A stretch of 64,000 bases of DNA from Nemertoderma westbladi (taxonomy: Eukaryota; Xenacoelomorpha; Nemertodermatida; Nemertodermatidae), in NCBI GenBank assembly GCA_032718475.1, contig JAUCBJ010006900.1, positions 62,001-126,000 on the forward strand. Direction: 5' to 3'. The notes under the pieces were generated by a model that was not told the DNA's origin, searched no databases, and saw nothing but the letters and a program-made list of their open reading frames with translations. Positions 44,737 to 54,396 of the stretch are shown piece by piece; within the stretch, counting starts at the first letter, position 1, and each line of letters begins with the position of its first letter. The translations under genes and the position numbers were made by a program.

Positions 44737-45720
44737 ATGGTGGGGAAACTGATCAGGAAGAGAAAGGCGGAGTCAGGAGGAAAGGAGATACTGGTGGATT
44801 TCACCAAGAGGCATCCGGAAGAGAGGACGAGGGGATATTATGACCGGTTAGGAAAGGGTCACGCAGCACGAGCGCTACAGGACCACTTCAGGGAGATGCA
44901 TGAACAGCGGCTGGTCGGGACCTATGGGACGCCGTCGCTGGACAACGCGATCTTCGAGCATTTCCACTACATGGTGAAAGGAGACGAGGCGAAGTTTGGG
45001 ATTCCGAAGTATGCGAGAGAGTCACCGAGGAAAGATTGGAAGAGGTTCATAGAGTCCGTCAACAGGGGAGGATACATGATCCTATACGACGAAGGGACCG
45101 TGGAAGACGAGGAGGGTTCAAGGAGAGGATCAGCAGGATCAGCCAGGACCATACTCCTACATTTGGCCGCGCCAAATGGAGACATTTTCCTATTTGACCT
45201 GGGAACGTATGGGAAGAAGGATGGGCCGAAGTTGGACCGGCTGCCAAGGGTGGTGCAGGTCCTAGTGAGGGAGAAGTCGACGACGAAAGTGGGATCGGCG
45301 ATTCGCGAGGACGCGGAGAGAATCATCGGTCCGGACGCCACCAACCTCCTGGATATGCAGAAGGTCTTCATGGCTATGACAGCACCAGACGGGTTGGGAC
45401 TAGTCGGGAACACAGGCCAATGCGGAGCGGTGGCAATGGGCCAGCTATTGGGGCTCGTATGCCACAAACCGATGGACTGGGGGAAGTTCAGGGAGGAATA
45501 CGGAGCAGAACTAGCAAGCTCGCTAAAGTGGGGAGCGAGGCCGGGAAAGCAAGAGGTGTATCAATTCCGAAGAGGAGCGATAAAGGTATATCAGAAGCGA
45601 TATATCCTTCAGGAGGATTGGATAATGATAAGTTTGCTTAATCATGACCGTGGTTATCGAGAGGGAACCAGCGGCATTTCTGTTATCGGGATCACCCCTA
45701 AGATACAGGAGAGCCTTTAA
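44737..45720 (+). CDS. Accessory ORF 1 of family B: RNase D/EXD-like exonuclease fold, probably inactive (tentative)
   Basis: Open from 44626; the first ATG is 44737 (328 codons). No standard retroelement protein fits. The order of segments recalls the RNase D/WRN/EXD 3'-5' exonuclease family. YMILYDEG is at about 45076-45099 where motif I (DxE) would be. ILLHLAAPNGDIFLFDLG (about 45149-45202) matches the second and third strands. KVGSAIREDAERI (about 45286) matches motif II, with its Asp. GAVAMGQLLGL (about 45424) matches the helix near motif III, and KQEVY (about 45548) matches the Tyr of YxxxD, but the Asp is missing. This is a pattern judgement only. It overlaps the next ORF by 77 bp. Confidence 0.45.
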   Translation: MVGKLIRKRKAESGGKEILVDFTKRHPEERTRGYYDRLGKGHAARALQDHFREMHEQRLVGTYGTPSLDNAIFEHFHYMVKGDEAKFGIPKYARESPRKDWKRFIESVNRGGYMILYDEGTVEDEEGSRRGSAGSARTILLHLAAPNGDIFLFDLGTYGKKDGPKLDRLPRVVQVLVREKSTTKVGSAIREDAERIIGPDATNLLDMQKVFMAMTAPDGLGLVGNTGQCGAVAMGQLLGLVCHKPMDWGKFREEYGAELASSLKWGARPGKQEVYQFRRGAIKVYQKRYILQEDWIMISLLNHDRGYREGTSGISVIGITPKIQESL

Positions 45721-46915
45721 GACAGCCTTCGACGGTCTGGTAGACCACCCGGGGCTGAAGGGCGAGTCGGTGTACTACAACAGCCGACATCTGATAGACG
45801 GGGAGATAGATACGCCGTATCAGAGATGGGAGCAGCTAGAGATGGATAGACGACAGGCAAAGCGACTGGAAGAAGTCGCTAGACGGGAAAGGATAGAAGC
45901 AGAGGAGAGAGAGGAGGAGGCCAGGACACAGAGTTACGGCTTCGAGGAACAGGCAGGCTTAGACGAACTTCGTTGGACTTCATCAGGGAGTTCGGGGGAG
46001 TCTCTAGGGCGAGAACTGGGATGGACGGTGGGATCGCCGAAACAGTCGACGTCGGGGTTGCAAGCGATGCCCATACCAGCAGGCGCCGAAGGCGACCAAC
46101 CGCTAAGGAAGTTAGGGGAGCTAGAGGGATGGAGAGCTACGGGCGAGAGCCAAGGTGGGAAGGGACATAGTGGATCCATCGGGATACCGGGGTTGGAGCC
46201 ACTGCCAGAGGAGGACGAAGACGACGACGAGTTCGGAGAGATGCCACCCATCGAGAGGATTGGCCACTCGGACACGGACTGGGTTGGCGGGAGGGTGGTG
46301 ACGGCCAGTGGGGCGAGGGCCTTCTGGGATAGACCCGGCAAGCGGGCCTGGGTGCACGAGGAGCCGGCGATGGATTTCACGGGGAGCACTATCAGGTTGG
46401 GCGAGCAACCGGGGACGGCACCACAGGTAGTATTCGGGGAGACGATGCCCGAGAGGGGCGAGGAGATCGACGTAGACAGGGACACTAACGTGCAGAAGTT
46501 CGCCTACCAGCGACTCCACAGACCGCGGAGATCGCTTGGGACGAAAGACGACGTGGGGCGGGAGACATTGGTACTCGTTTGCGATTACTGTGGGAGACAG
46601 ACCCACCAGGAAAGGAGCTGTTTGTACCGGTTCCAAAAGGGGACCTTTTGTCTCTACTGCCGCGAGTCGAGCCACAGGATGGGGGCGTGTCCACGGTTGC
46701 ATAACCGATGTTCGAAGTGTAACTTTCGGGGACACTACGGACGCCAGTGCGACTGGATGGACGATGAAGAAAAGTTCAAAATCTCCGAGGAGTGGGCCGA
46801 CGTCGGGGCCATGACGCGTCAACGCATGAAGGCCCAGGAGTTCAAGTGGGGTTTCTTCCTTATCAATCAGGAGGCTCACTTGGAAATCATAAAGCGGAGG
46901 TTACCGTTTACCTAA
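45644..46915 (+). CDS. Accessory ORF 2 of family B: three tandem CCHC zinc knuckles
   Basis: 423 codons from ATG 45644. The N-terminal 60 residues (PLRYRRAFKTAFDGLVDHPG) may fold. Residues about 65-95 are a charged helix (RRQAKRLEEVARRERIEAEE), and the middle is acidic and low-complexity. Residues 313-326 (CDYCGRQTHQERSC), 336-349 (CLYCRESSHRMGAC) and 356-369 (CSKCNFRGHYGRQC) all fit CX2CX4HX4C exactly. That is a nucleocapsid-type RNA/DNA-binding module, although Pol already carries its own CCHC. It ends with TAA 46913, after which the same frame stays open. Function is unknown; nucleic-acid binding is a reasonable inference. Confidence 0.75.
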   Translation: MTVVIEREPAAFLLSGSPLRYRRAFKTAFDGLVDHPGLKGESVYYNSRHLIDGEIDTPYQRWEQLEMDRRQAKRLEEVARRERIEAEEREEEARTQSYGFEEQAGLDELRWTSSGSSGESLGRELGWTVGSPKQSTSGLQAMPIPAGAEGDQPLRKLGELEGWRATGESQGGKGHSGSIGIPGLEPLPEEDEDDDEFGEMPPIERIGHSDTDWVGGRVVTASGARAFWDRPGKRAWVHEEPAMDFTGSTIRLGEQPGTAPQVVFGETMPERGEEIDVDRDTNVQKFAYQRLHRPRRSLGTKDDVGRETLVLVCDYCGRQTHQERSCLYRFQKGTFCLYCRESSHRMGACPRLHNRCSKCNFRGHYGRQCDWMDDEEKFKISEEWADVGAMTRQRMKAQEFKWGFFLINQEAHLEIIKRRLPFT

Positions 46916-47296
46916 CAAGAGGTAGCAACGGCGGCGTCGTATGCCGGGGTGATGAATATACAAAGGTATTTGGACAGGTGGACGCCACAGAACCGAGGGG
47001 AGTTTAGGGATTTCTTGGCGGAGCATGTGCCGCGAGCAATGAAGATGATCTTATGGGACGCCACCAGGGGGAGACAACAGGGCCATTCGGAGGGGCCACC
47101 CGCGAAGCGATATCGGGAGCAGATAACACCAGCACCCAAGGAGCCATCGACTGGGATCAGTAAGGAGGTGGCGGCGAGAGTCCGAAGACAGAAAGCAGAT
47201 CCCAGGGGAGCGGTAGTGACCAGGAAACGACCCAGGGAGGAGGACGGCAAAGGGAAAGACTTGAGGTGGTTCCCAAAGTCAGGAGGGATAGACTGA
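46916..47296 (+). CDS. In-frame continuation of accessory ORF 2 (basic tail)
   Basis: After the single TAA at 46913-46915 the frame is open for 126 further codons. The first ATG is at 46952 (MNIQRYLDRW). It contains FRDFLAEHVPRAMKMILWDA and then Lys/Arg-rich segments (RRQKADPRGAVVTRKRPREED) resembling a nuclear-localisation signal. Either the TAA is a recent mutation, or it is suppressed, or this is a separate small ORF. No family recognised. Confidence 0.5.
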   Translation, partial: QEVATAASYAGVMNIQRYLDRWTPQNRGEFRDFLAEHVPRAMKMILWDATRGRQQGHSEGPPAKRYREQITPAPKEPSTGISKEVAARVRRQKADPRGAVVTRKRPREEDGKGKDLRWFPKSGGID

Positions 47297-48008
47297 AGCT
47301 TCGATGTGGTACGCCTGGAAAGCGCCACGTGAGACTTGCGGACTATTAAGTACAAATTCAAGTAATCTAAATAATCAAATAAGTGCAATTTGTATGTACG
47401 TACGTAGCTATCAGTGATCTACGAGAATATATACGTTCGAAGTAAGTACTATAGTCATTCAACCTTTCTCAATTAGCTACTGGGACTGGGGGGCCAACTG
47501 ACTATGGCACTATGGACGAGACACCAGACGATTCCACACTTCTTGAGTGCGACGGCACAGGAGGGGGGGTGAGACTCGTTAGAAGGGATGGGGTAGTCAA
47601 AGAGGGGTCGAGTAAAGGTGATAGTGCGGAGTGCGGAGAGAGTGCGCATGCAATTCAAGTGTGGGGGGGGGGGAGGATAAGAGACTGAGTGAGGGACAGG
47701 GAAGTCCGAGGGTTAGAGCAAAAGAGAGAGTCAGGTGTAGAGGTGAGTCAGGGTGAGAACAGAGTGGAGTTAAAGTGGCGAAAGTGTTGGGGAAACAAAA
47801 GTCGTGTGAGAGGAGCGCACGATCGGCCCGACATGGGACGCCAGGCGAACCGGGTAGCATTATCATACCCATAGGGAGCGGCCTGGAAAGCCGGCTCCGA
47901 GAGAAAACAATTCCACCCCACACCTGATACTAGATCGGGATCCAGCGGAATTGTAGCGCACTTGAGGAGGATGCTATCTTCTCACCGGGAAGATAGCATG
48001 GGGGGGAG
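47297..48008 (+). other. Family B 3' untranslated region
   Basis: No ORF. Holds GTACGTACGTAGC, a G-tract at about 47662-47672 and segments shared with the relic at 17365-17870. Ends in the hairpin and polypurine tract. Confidence 0.7.
47971..48008 (+). promoter_or_regulatory. Perfect hairpin plus polypurine tract before the 3' LTR
   Basis: ATGCTATCTTC (47971-47981) and GAAGATAGCAT (47989-47999) form an 11 bp perfect stem with a 7-base loop. GGGGGGGAG (48000-48008) directly abuts the LTR TG. The purine tract should prime plus-strand DNA synthesis (known for LTR elements); the role of the stem is unknown. Confidence 0.8.
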
Positions 48009-48561
48009 TGTTAGCTTATCCAATTCCGCTAACACCCCACAAAGTAAGCCGTTAAGCAATATTGGGGGCCACAAGGTTGGGTAATCAACCACTCGTGCCA
48101 CCCCAACAAAGTGGGAAGGAGAAACACACAATAGAGGTCAGGGGCCACACCCCTGACAGAGAGAGAATAGCAGGAGTGAAGGGGAAACACTCCAAAGGGC
48201 GCCAACAGGAATATCAGCCAATGGGGGGCAGGCACCGGCTAGGTACTGTAACAACGGCCAAACCATGCAATATATTATTAGGTATCAGTAATCAGTTATT
48301 CAGTTATCTCATTTGTGTTAGTCGGTTAGCTAGGGTAGAGCAGAGACTTTTAAGACCGTCCTCGCCTACCACCATTACCTGTACATACTATACTTCAATT
48401 GCAATATATTACACCATTTATACTATATCCATTTAACGTCTACATTATACATATCAGAGAATCAATAACACCAGAACTCTCAAACTCTTTCCACACAAAC
48501 GGCGGGGACGCGTACTTTGAACAACCGCGGATAAACCGGGATCCTCCTTGGATCCGTCACA
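48009..48561 (+). repeat. Family B 3' LTR
   Basis: 553 bp, TG...CA, about 99% identical to 34585-35138. Followed by CAAAC (48562-48566), the second copy of the target duplication, and then A2 leader sequence resumes. Confidence 0.95.
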
Positions 48562-48566
48562 CAAAC

Positions 48567-49096
48567 CGATTTATAAAATAGTAGGCCTGTTATACAACAA
48601 TTAGGTCTTAATATCAGTTGGACTACTGCTTAAATAACGGTAATAAAGTAAAGTAAAGTAACTAAGTAACCCTAAAATTCAGAAAATCAATTATTCTAAA
48701 TTAATTGACGTACCGGTATTTACGATAGGCTTATTATATTTATTTCTATATATTTAAGCTGAAATTATATACCGGTATTCTGTAATTAATTTCAGTCTAA
48801 AATTATACTTATATATAATATAAGTGTAAGCTGTATACCGGTATTCACGTTAGGCTTATTATATATCTATATATTTGCGCTGAAATTATATACCAGTATT
48901 CTGTGATGAAACCTAGTCCGTAATAATACTTATGTATACTATAAGTGTATACTGGTATTCTAATATATTGTATATATATCACGTTACATAGAGTAACGAT
49001 ATCGGTAATTAATTACTAGGCTAACAGTTGATACTGAATTACTAGACTTGCTTTAACTGTAATTATAGCAGTAGGCACTCAACTGTACAAATAAAC
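48567..49096 (+). other. A2 leader, second part
   Basis: Collinear with A1 1485-2002, including ATACCGGTATT repeats. Ends at the Gag ATG 49097. Confidence 0.8.
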
Positions 49097-51494
49097 ATGT
49101 CTGACACAAAGCAAAACCTGTCAGACAGTCTCCTAGATACAACCATATGTGACCCAGATAGGAGTGCGGAACGTTTGAGACCGAAGTTCAACTCCCCTCC
49201 TACTTTAAGAAAGGTCATCCCTCCAGTAGTAGTATCAGACCCTAGGCTAGTCAAACACCGTAGGTCTATCATAGGCACTCGGGCTCAAGTCAAGCGGGAA
49301 CAAGAAGCAGCTGTTAAACAGCAGCAACACCCGAGTCGAGAACTTATTTCTCAGCGGCCCGATAGCTCCAGTAGTTCAGATACTGTAGAGTTGACACCCG
49401 AGCGCGGAGCAAAGATGGCAGATGCGGTTTATTCGGATCCCCTTCTCATTCTTCCTGCAGCCGTACTCACTAAGGTATTGATTGCGGTGGAGGAACACCA
49501 AATCGATTGGGCGAGAAGTAAGCGATCGACCAAGGACAGTTATGCGGGATACACAAGGGAGGAACTGAAGTCTATTAACTAAGTATAACTAAGTCGGACT
49601 CCCGTTTAACTTATCGGAAGCTGCCTGGGAGGACTTATACGAGATGGGAGTGACAAAAGACACTAGTGATCCAGCTGTGTGGAAGAGGTCGGCAGCGGGA
49701 TATGTACAGGGATTCTTCAGCTCTTTTCTGAGCGATTAGAGGAACAACTGTTTCAACAACATCAAGGACCTCAAGAGCAGGGAGAGCTGCTTTATCAAGT
49801 TCGAGTAAGAATCCTAAGAATCAGACTACTCCTATCAGCCTTTGAGGAAGCTTCGAAGAGAACCCAAGACACGTCGTTGCAAGTTGCCGTCAAGACTTGG
49901 TTCCAACGGGTGAGTCTCAAGGTTCAAGGAACGACCCAATGGAAAATTCAGCTAAATGAGCGCTCGACCCATGGAGAATCAACAGACGCTGCCTTTTCTC
50001 AAGTGGAAAGCGAGGTTACATTAGAGAGACCTCAGAAGAAGGACGCTATTGACATCTATCTGTCGGACTATCAACGATTTTTAGGTGACGAAGAGTTGAG
50101 GAGACGGCTGGCTGGACTTCGCCCTAATAGTGAAGGAGCCAAGTTTGTGTTGGACGCAATAGACGTGGAAATGATAGCTGCAAACCAAGCTAAATTTGAT
50201 GAACGCATCCGCATCGCTAGGGTCCAAGAAGAACAAGTAAAGAAGAAACAGATAGAAGACAGACAGGAAGCGGCAGCAGCAGCGGTAGAAGCTGAAAGGA
50301 AAGCGGCAGCGGCAGCGGTGGAGGTTGAAAGAAAGGCCGCATTGGCAGTGGCGGAAACCAAACGGAAAGCATCTGAAGAGACAGCCCAACTAGAGTTGGA
50401 AAATCTTCAAGAGAAGCAAGATTACCTAAATAAACAAATAACAGCTAGTCAGATGCAGATGATAAGTCGATCTACTCCCAAGAGACAGGGATTTACATCA
50501 TCTGATGAAGGCGATACCACCGATCCTGAAGGCGGAGGAAATAGATCTCATTCCAACAGACGTAGAAGAATGCCTCACCATCAGAAATTGCCTAATTTGC
50601 CCCCAGCTGTGAGAAGGCAACTAGCTAAAGCAGACTTAGGTAGTACAGAACCCACTGACCAAAGTATTAGAGTAGAAAGACTCCCTACTATAGTGGATGA
50701 GTCTGAAATAATTAGGCCTGTTCTCGAAGCCACTCCCTCTGTGATAGAGACCACTGTACTTCCAGAACTTAACTCTAAATTCCCTTTGCACAGTACTAAA
50801 CTACCTGTATCCAGTGGGACAGTTCCTCAGTCAACTCCGGTCCTGGACGCCGAGCGAGACATTAACAATTTGTCACCCGTCGTCCCTCGTCTACCCGCTA
50901 CTATGTTGGCGGCTCCCGCTTCGGCGGTAGAGTGGGTGGATGAGCGACGGCGGGGATGGATATTCTCCTCGGGCAGATGGAGGAGAATCAGGCTCGCTCC
51001 TCCCAACAGGTCCGAGAGTTGGAGGGGACTGTTCAACAGTTAAAGGGAACAGTAAGAGAAAGTAAGTTAGAATTACAGGAAGTGCAGCAGAGTATCGCGT
51101 TAGAACACGATAAGTTAGTAAATCTACAAAAGGGTATACCAACACCCCCTGTAACAATGTGTCAACCTGTTAGGTCTGAAGTATTTCATGCGCAAGGTGT
51201 GGAGCCTACACGCATCTATACTGCTAGTGAAGTAGAAACTCCTATAGTAAACCCTATTAAAGGTAATTATAAACCTGTTGACAATGATATTCCATATAGA
51301 CCTGATAATAATCCGAGAAATTTATATACCGATAACTCGATATTAAATAATACGATGGCCCAAGAAAGTTTTACGCGTCAAATTGCTAGAACCGAAGCCC
51401 GTCAAGCGGTAAAGGTGGGAGAGATCGTCAAGTTCAATGGAGATGAGATGAAATGGTTACCTTTTAATGAATATTACAAAGATAACATACAGAA
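49097..51494 (+). pseudogene. A2 Gag, broken
   Basis: ATG 49097 gives 161 codons collinear with A1 Gag, ending at a stop inside a rearranged segment (about 49570-49605, ACTAAGTATAACTAAG) that replaces about 45 bp of A1. Coding character resumes and runs to about 50960, where a one-frame change occurs. It then continues to the foldback insertion at 51494, inside the DUF1759-like region. The coiled-coil repeat is shorter than in A1. Confidence 0.85.
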
Positions 51495-51513
51495 GTAGTA
51501 GGGTCTTGGCCGG

Positions 51514-51788
51514 CTCGGCGACAGTTGGACCTCACTGACACCCATTGGGTGTCATATGACACCCAATTATCACCCTATGGGTGTCATTGGGTGTCATTGG
51601 CGCCAGACTGTCTGGGTGACACCTCCCAATTAGGCTAATTGACAGGTGTCATCAATTAATTAGTACAATTAAACCCTAACAGATGTCATATGACTCCTAA
51701 TTAGGGTTTAATTGATTATCCTAATTAATCAGACTGATTAGCGCCCTGACACACAATGGGTCATCAGTGTTGTCCAACTGTCGCCGAG
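51514..51788. repeat. CTCGGCGACAG MITE-like unit, copy A (left arm)
   Basis: CTCGGCGACAGTTGGAC start and GTCCAACTGTCGCCGAG end. It lies 19 bp inside the foldback terminus and is followed by GGGTGTCATAAGTGACACCGC. Its mirror is copy C in the right arm. Confidence 0.88.
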
Positions 51789-52759
51789 AGGCCCAAGAGG
51801 GTGTCATAAGTGACACCGCGGCTCTTTTATTTATTAATACCTATTTATTTATATTTAATTTTAATTAATTATTTGTATTTTATTTTACTTTATTTATTCA
51901 TTTGTACTTTATTTTAAATTAATTAATTGTATATATTACTTTTACTTTATACATTGATTTCTATTTTTAGATTAATTAGTTTTTATATTACCAACGAGAT
52001 CACTATGACATAATATCTATTTTTAACTTTATAATGGCTATGGTATACGGCCCCCTACTGGCAACTATCAACTGCGTTCATCGGCGGGGGGCCCCTCCTC
52101 TGTCCTCATTATTCATTAACTAGATACAACAGGCAGTGAATCTATACGTATACCCCCAAGGCAAATATAAATGAGCGGTCCCGTCTGTTAGCAGCCCCAT
52201 CGATGACTCACTAATAATCCCACCGCGGCCTTGACTACAGCAAATCCCTATGTCGCCCAAGGCTAATGCTCAAGCGGCCCTCCATTGTTCCCACTATAGC
52301 CGGCGTCGCTTTGTCCCTTTCCTATATCCAGGCAGCCCCTATCATAACAATGAAGCGCCTCTAAACACGCAATCCTCTCTACTAATCCCTTTCCTTTGCA
52401 CCAGACCTGCTTCTGTTATACAGCCAACTCAACATAATTAGTCAAGATGCTTACAAGAGTTTTCTAATATAGAATCAACACGAGAAGTTGCCCTGGTAAC
52501 CGCTTATGCATGAACAGCCAATCAGCGGGCTTCATTTCTACTGCTGCGTTCTGATTGGCTCATTTAAGAGACAAGGGCCTCCCTTACTAACCGAATTGCT
52601 ATTTAATACGTCCCCACCAATATATTAGGTCATTATTTCAATTGCAAGTTACGATTAACATCATTTACCATTATTTTGTTTTCGAATTTAATATTATTTA
52701 TTTAAGAATATTTATTTGTTATCATCGATCAACAACCCACTTGTAGAGTTGTATTATTG
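51789..52759. other. Foldback left arm, AT-rich non-coding part
   Basis: ATTTATTTATATTTAATT-rich block, then a segment matching the central loop (about 54730-55190), e.g. GGCTATGGTATACGGC. A 63-codon stretch at 52250-52441 is mirrored on the other arm and has no recognised feature. Confidence 0.6.
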
Positions 52760-52993
52760 TCATTTCGCCGCGTTATCATTCATCGTCGACAACAAACTTT
52801 CCGCGTATCCGCCGCGTAATATTCTTCCGATACCATTCCCTTCTATCGGTAAATAAACTCTCTCGTCGTCCACGTCAACCAACTTCCTCATCGCCAACAA
52901 ACTTCCAAACTTCTTCTTTCCGTGAATATTTACTAACACCGTAAGTAAAATCTGCCTTACACCATCTGACGGTACTATCGATGCCGCTAGCAA
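52760..52993 (-). CDS. Small unknown ORF in foldback left arm (mirror of 57847-58080)
   Basis: 77 codons starting near the CTAGCGGCATCGATAG word and reading away from it. No family recognised; contains VNIHGKKKFGSLLAMRKLVDVDDERVY. The right arm keeps it with two substitutions. A second, frame-broken version lies next to it in the same arm (about 53190-53420), so the segment was duplicated before the palindrome formed. May be chance or a transposase fragment. Confidence 0.25.
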   Translation of the reverse strand: MLAASIVPSDGVRQILLTVLVNIHGKKKFGSLLAMRKLVDVDDERVYLPIEGNGIGRILRGGYAESLLSTMNDNAAK

Positions 52994-53179
52994 ACAATTT
53001 ACATTTAATGTCTACCGGTACAACAGTATTGCAGTAAGCTCATTATTAATTACTGTCAGACTGCGGTGGTACCGATAGCCTAAACCGTGATCGAAGCATT
53101 CGATCAATAGGCTTACATCCGCCTATCTGCTTACAGTATTTTTTATCTTTTTACAAATAATCAACTTATTTTTCTAGTG

Positions 53180-53425
53180 TAATTTCGCCGCGTTAACGCT
53201 CATTGTCGACAACAAACTTTCCGCGTATTCGTCGCGTAATATTCCATTATTTCTAATTTCCGATACCATTCCGTTCTATCGGTTAATAAACTCTCTCGTC
53301 GTCCACGTCAACCAACTTCCTCACGAACTTCCAAACTTCTTCTTTCCGTGAATATTTACTAACACCGTAAGTAAAATCTGCCTTCCCTTCCACCATCTGA
53401 CTGTACTATCGATGCCGCTAGCGGG
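53180..53425 (-). pseudogene. Second, diverged copy of the 77-codon segment (left arm)
   Basis: Collinear with 52770-52990 (TTTCGCCGCGTTA, GTCGACAACAAACTTTCCGCG, GTCGTCCACGTCAACC), but with insertions and deletions that break the frame. Mirrored at about 57420-57660 on the right arm. Confidence 0.6.
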
Positions 53426-53439
53426 AATTATAAAAAGTA

Positions 53440-53600
53440 GACACAAAATAGGAAAAACAGCTGGTCACGGGTTCAAGCCCTACTCGCGACCATTATAAAA
53501 CCAACACAAAATAAGTTAAACCAGGGTTCGAGTCCTGCTAATGCAATTATAAAAAGTAGGTAACACGGATGATCACGGATTCAAACCCTACTCACGGAAA
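53440..53600 (+). repeat. Three tandem T-arm/B-box-like modules (left arm)
   Basis: GGGTTCAAGCCC (about 53468), GGGTTCGAGTCC (about 53524) and GGATTCAAACCC (about 53577) each sit in tRNA T-arm-like contexts. They are separated by ATTATAAAA...ACACAAAATA linkers at about 55 bp spacing. Each resembles a pol III B box. No A box or acceptor stem is visible. Mirrored at about 57245-57410. Confidence 0.55.
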
Positions 53601-53865
53601 AATAAAAACCAACACAAAATAAATAATATAGTAAACTTTCATGTATACCATAGTAAATAAACTAATTTAATAATAAAGTTTGTAAAATAGATAATGATCC
53701 TTCTAATTCACCGGCTGGACACATGGAAACGATTTTATTACTATGAAATACACTGAAATATGCACGTCCTATATATATTCTAATCGCGCAAAATAATTCG
53801 GGGGTATAGCTAATAAATATTGCTTTATTATTAATTGTATGATGTCCACATTTTTTCACTGAGGC

Positions 53866-54350
53866 ACTGAGGCATAGACTATGCCTCACTGCCGCACTGA
53901 GGCATAGTCTATGCCTCAGTGAGGCATAGTCTATGCCTCAGTGAGGCGTAGTCTATGCCTCAGTGAGGCATAGTCTATGCCTCAGTGCCTCAGTGAGGCA
54001 TAGTCTATGCCTCAGTGCCCCAGTGAGGCATAGTCTATGCCTCAGTGAGGCATAGTCTATGCCTCACTGAGGCATAGTCTATGCCTCAGTGAGGCATAGT
54101 CTATGCCTCAGTGAGGCATAGTCTATGCCTCAGTGCCCCAGTGAGACATAGTCTATGCCTCAGTGAGGCATAGTCTATGACTCAGTGCCTCAGTGAGGCA
54201 TAGTCTATGCCTCAGTGAGGCATAGTCTATGCCTCAGTGCCTCAGTGAGGCATAGTCTATGCCTCAGTGCCTCAATGAGACATAGTCTACGCCTCAGTGA
54301 GGCATAGTCTATGCCTCAGTGAGGCATAGTCTATGCCTCAGTGAGGCATA
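53866..54350. repeat. 22 bp nearly palindromic minisatellite, left array
   Basis: Units of TGAGGCATAGTCTATGCCTCAG, each its own reverse complement but for the central base pair, with interspersed CAGTGCC units. About 20 copies over roughly 485 bp. Orientation at the core (GTC) is uniform except at the outer edge. Confidence 0.93.
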
Positions 54351-54396
54351 GTCTGTGTCAGGTCTTAAAGTCTGTGTCAGGTCTCGCCCTCTGCGA

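Larger units (their letters stand above)
34585..48561 (+). mobile_element. BEL/Pao family B retrotransposon, complete, 13,977 bp, nested in A2
   Basis: LTRs at 34585-35138 and 48009-48561 start TGTTAG and end CACA. CAAAC flanks both sides (34580-34584 and 48562-48566), a 5 bp duplication as expected for BEL/Pao. Inside are a Gag region, protease-RT-RNase H, integrase in a different frame, a 42 bp tandem array, two overlapping accessory ORFs and a long 3' UTR ending in a hairpin and polypurine tract. Most BEL/Pao elements are much shorter (commonly 5-10 kb). High LTR identity indicates recent insertion, although Gag reads in several frames. Confidence 0.93.

Noticed and set aside
44737-45720. 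Envelope glycoprotein as the 3' ORF of family B
   Set aside because: No signal peptide, no transmembrane segment and no paired-Cys pattern expected of retroviral or errantivirus envelopes.
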